NCBI RefSeq assembly: GCF_014839805.1
Contig: NC_051142.1
Span: 3,782,001 to 3,846,000 of the forward strand
Source of the DNA: Manduca sexta
Lineage: Eukaryota > Arthropoda > Insecta > Lepidoptera > Sphingidae
Reading direction: 5' to 3'
DNA: 64,000 nucleotides
The position numbers were made by a program, and so were the translations under genes. The notes under the pieces were generated by a model, which worked only from the letters and a program-made list of their open reading frames with translations, had not been told where the DNA came from and ran no database searches. This document shows positions 62,732-64,000 of this stretch, piece after piece; the stretch's first letter is position 1, and every line of letters starts with the position of its first letter.

Positions 62732-64000
62732 TTTTTTTTTTTTTTTTTTGGAGTGACTCTACGTTTGTTAGCCTGGCAGGGCCGGCTTTTACAAACACAC
62801 CGGACTTTCGGGTGAATGCTTTAGGCACTCGAACCCTAAATTAAGTGACCATGCTGAGGGCGACCCTCTAAAGGGTCACGGCCTCGGCTCAGGACGGTCA
62901 CTGAGGGATGATGTTTGGGGACATCAGCGATTAGGGGGTTTACGCGAGGTGCACGGAGCGACCTACACAGTCTACTCTTATCGTTCTTCGTCGGCGCGCG
63001 GGCCGACGGAACTAATCGAAGGGTCGGGAGGACGGGGAACGCGGCGAGGTCCTCGGCGGCGAGGACGGAACTGCGGTCTTGTGGAGTGTAGGAGCTTTAA
63101 GTGCTCGTGCTTTCGGCGGATGGCCAGAGTTATATCGTCCTCTGGATCTGTAAGGACAGAACGTGGGCGCCTCCATTTCGCGCGGTCGAAAGGAGTGTAT
63201 ATGGACACGGACCTAATGAGCGGGTTCGGATGATTGACCGCCCGATCGAAATAGCGTCTGCTGGACATGTGCATGAAATGCCTGATGGTCGGCATATCGG
63301 TGTCCACGTGGAGGTTGCGATTGCGAACGTACCACGGGCACCGAGTGCACGTCTTAGGAATTGATTTTGTAAAACCTGCATACGCTGAAGACGAGCAGGC
63401 GGTATGTGCGCGAACGCGGGCGACGCGAATGTCATTATCGGCCTAATACACGAGGTAAAGATCCGAATTTTGTTGCGGGTGGACAATTTGCCTCTGGTAT
63501 GCCGAGTGAAGACTATAGCCTGACTTTAGCGGGATTTATGGTGATGCGCCATCTGCGACACCACGCACCGAATAGATCGGCTGCGGATTGCAAGATGTGC
63601 ACCAACTTGTCGGGGTTTCTATGTGAAGCATAGATTGCTGTATCGTCAGCGAAAAGCGCCAGATGGGCGTCTTCGAAGGATGGAATATCGCTTGTGTAAA
63701 GCGAGAATAGAAAAGGAGAGAGAGCGGAGCCTTGCGGGACTCCGGCAGAGATGGTGTGTCGGGAAGATAGGTTCCCTCCACTCGATATTTGAATCCGCGA
63801 TTCGACAAAAGTCTCGTATGATGTGCACGAGCTGTGTGGGCACATTGAGAGTGTACAGCTTAAAAGTAAGCCGTTGTGCCACACTTTGTCGAATGCTTTT
63901 CAACATCGAAAATATCGCGCCGGTAGGACGGTCGTACCTACGCTTGGTATATACATGCTCCGTGATGCGGAGGACCTGATGCACGCAATTGTGCCTACTT
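62732..64000 (-). mobile_element. Jockey-like LINE, 3' part, broken reading frames
   Basis: Minus-strand non-LTR element running in from the right edge and ending in a poly(A) (T18 at 62732-62749 on the plus strand). Reverse transcriptase pieces are visible: VYTKRRYDRPTGAIF, FKLYTLNVPTQLVHIIRDF, AGVPQGSALSPFLFSLYTSD and LFADDTAIYASH. A C-terminal region follows (SCIRPIMTFASPAFAHI, LQNQFLRRALGARG). These lie in at least three frames between 63980 and 63130, so the copy is degenerate. It is distinctly GC-richer than its surroundings. Confidence 0.82.
63130..63984 (-). pseudogene. Reverse transcriptase remnant of the Jockey-like LINE
   Basis: The conserved RT block with PQGS and FADD lies at about 63520-63800. 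The block before it changes frame at least three times (near 63880, 63830 and 63770). The downstream thumb region occupies 63130-63486 in a further frame. It cannot make a functional enzyme as written. Confidence 0.78.

Noticed and set aside
62949..63979. Plus-strand ORFs opposite the right-edge LINE
   Set aside because: They are shadows of the minus-strand reverse transcriptase and its GC-rich flank.

Overview
The window is animal nuclear DNA from an insect, most likely a moth or butterfly. It is AT-rich, all recognised genes are split by short GT-AG introns, and the dispersed repeats are of kinds I know from lepidopteran genomes (tRNA-type SINEs, Helitron-like elements ending CTAG, short inverted-repeat MITEs). 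The order is inferred from this repeat repertoire and from protein likeness. No species can be named. There are no operons, CRISPR arrays or prokaryotic systems.

Left part (1-25 kb) is gene-dense. A large minus-strand gene (start codon at 10533, 19 exons, continuing past the left edge) encodes the first ~1,000 residues of the giant N-recognin UBR4 (Drosophila poe). Divergent from it on the plus strand is a complete 10-exon USP39 gene (17160-22146), the inactive ubiquitin-protease-like factor of the U4/U6.U5 tri-snRNP. Between them sits a full-length RNase-H-bearing LINE (11447-17029) flanked by a 12-bp target duplication, ending only 118 bp before the USP39 start codon. USP39 converges tail to tail with a 6-exon minus-strand TXNL1 gene (24940-22681), a thioredoxin plus PITH-domain protein of the proteasome. 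Its last exon carries a reading-frame break in a homopolymer of six C. These are housekeeping genes of ubiquitin/proteasome and splicing biology, but nothing here shows that they are co-regulated.

Middle (27.9-34.2 kb) holds a complete 6-exon plus-strand gene for a secreted protein of the C16orf89 / DUF4735 family, whose biochemical role is unknown. Its introns carry several SINE-type insertions.

Right part (34.2-64 kb) has no exon I can support. It contains scattered repeats: two Helitron-like insertions (one with three tandem ~122-bp units), tRNA-type SINEs, a second retroposon family, inverted-repeat elements, a 21-bp minisatellite, a LINE 3' end near 59.7-60.1 kb, and at the right edge the broken 3' part of a Jockey-like LINE on the minus strand.

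I found no convincing undescribed multi-gene system. The points most worth checking are the LINE parked at the USP39 promoter, the TXNL1 frame break, a TTAA-flanked MITE family present twice inside gene introns, and the Helitron-like tandem array.
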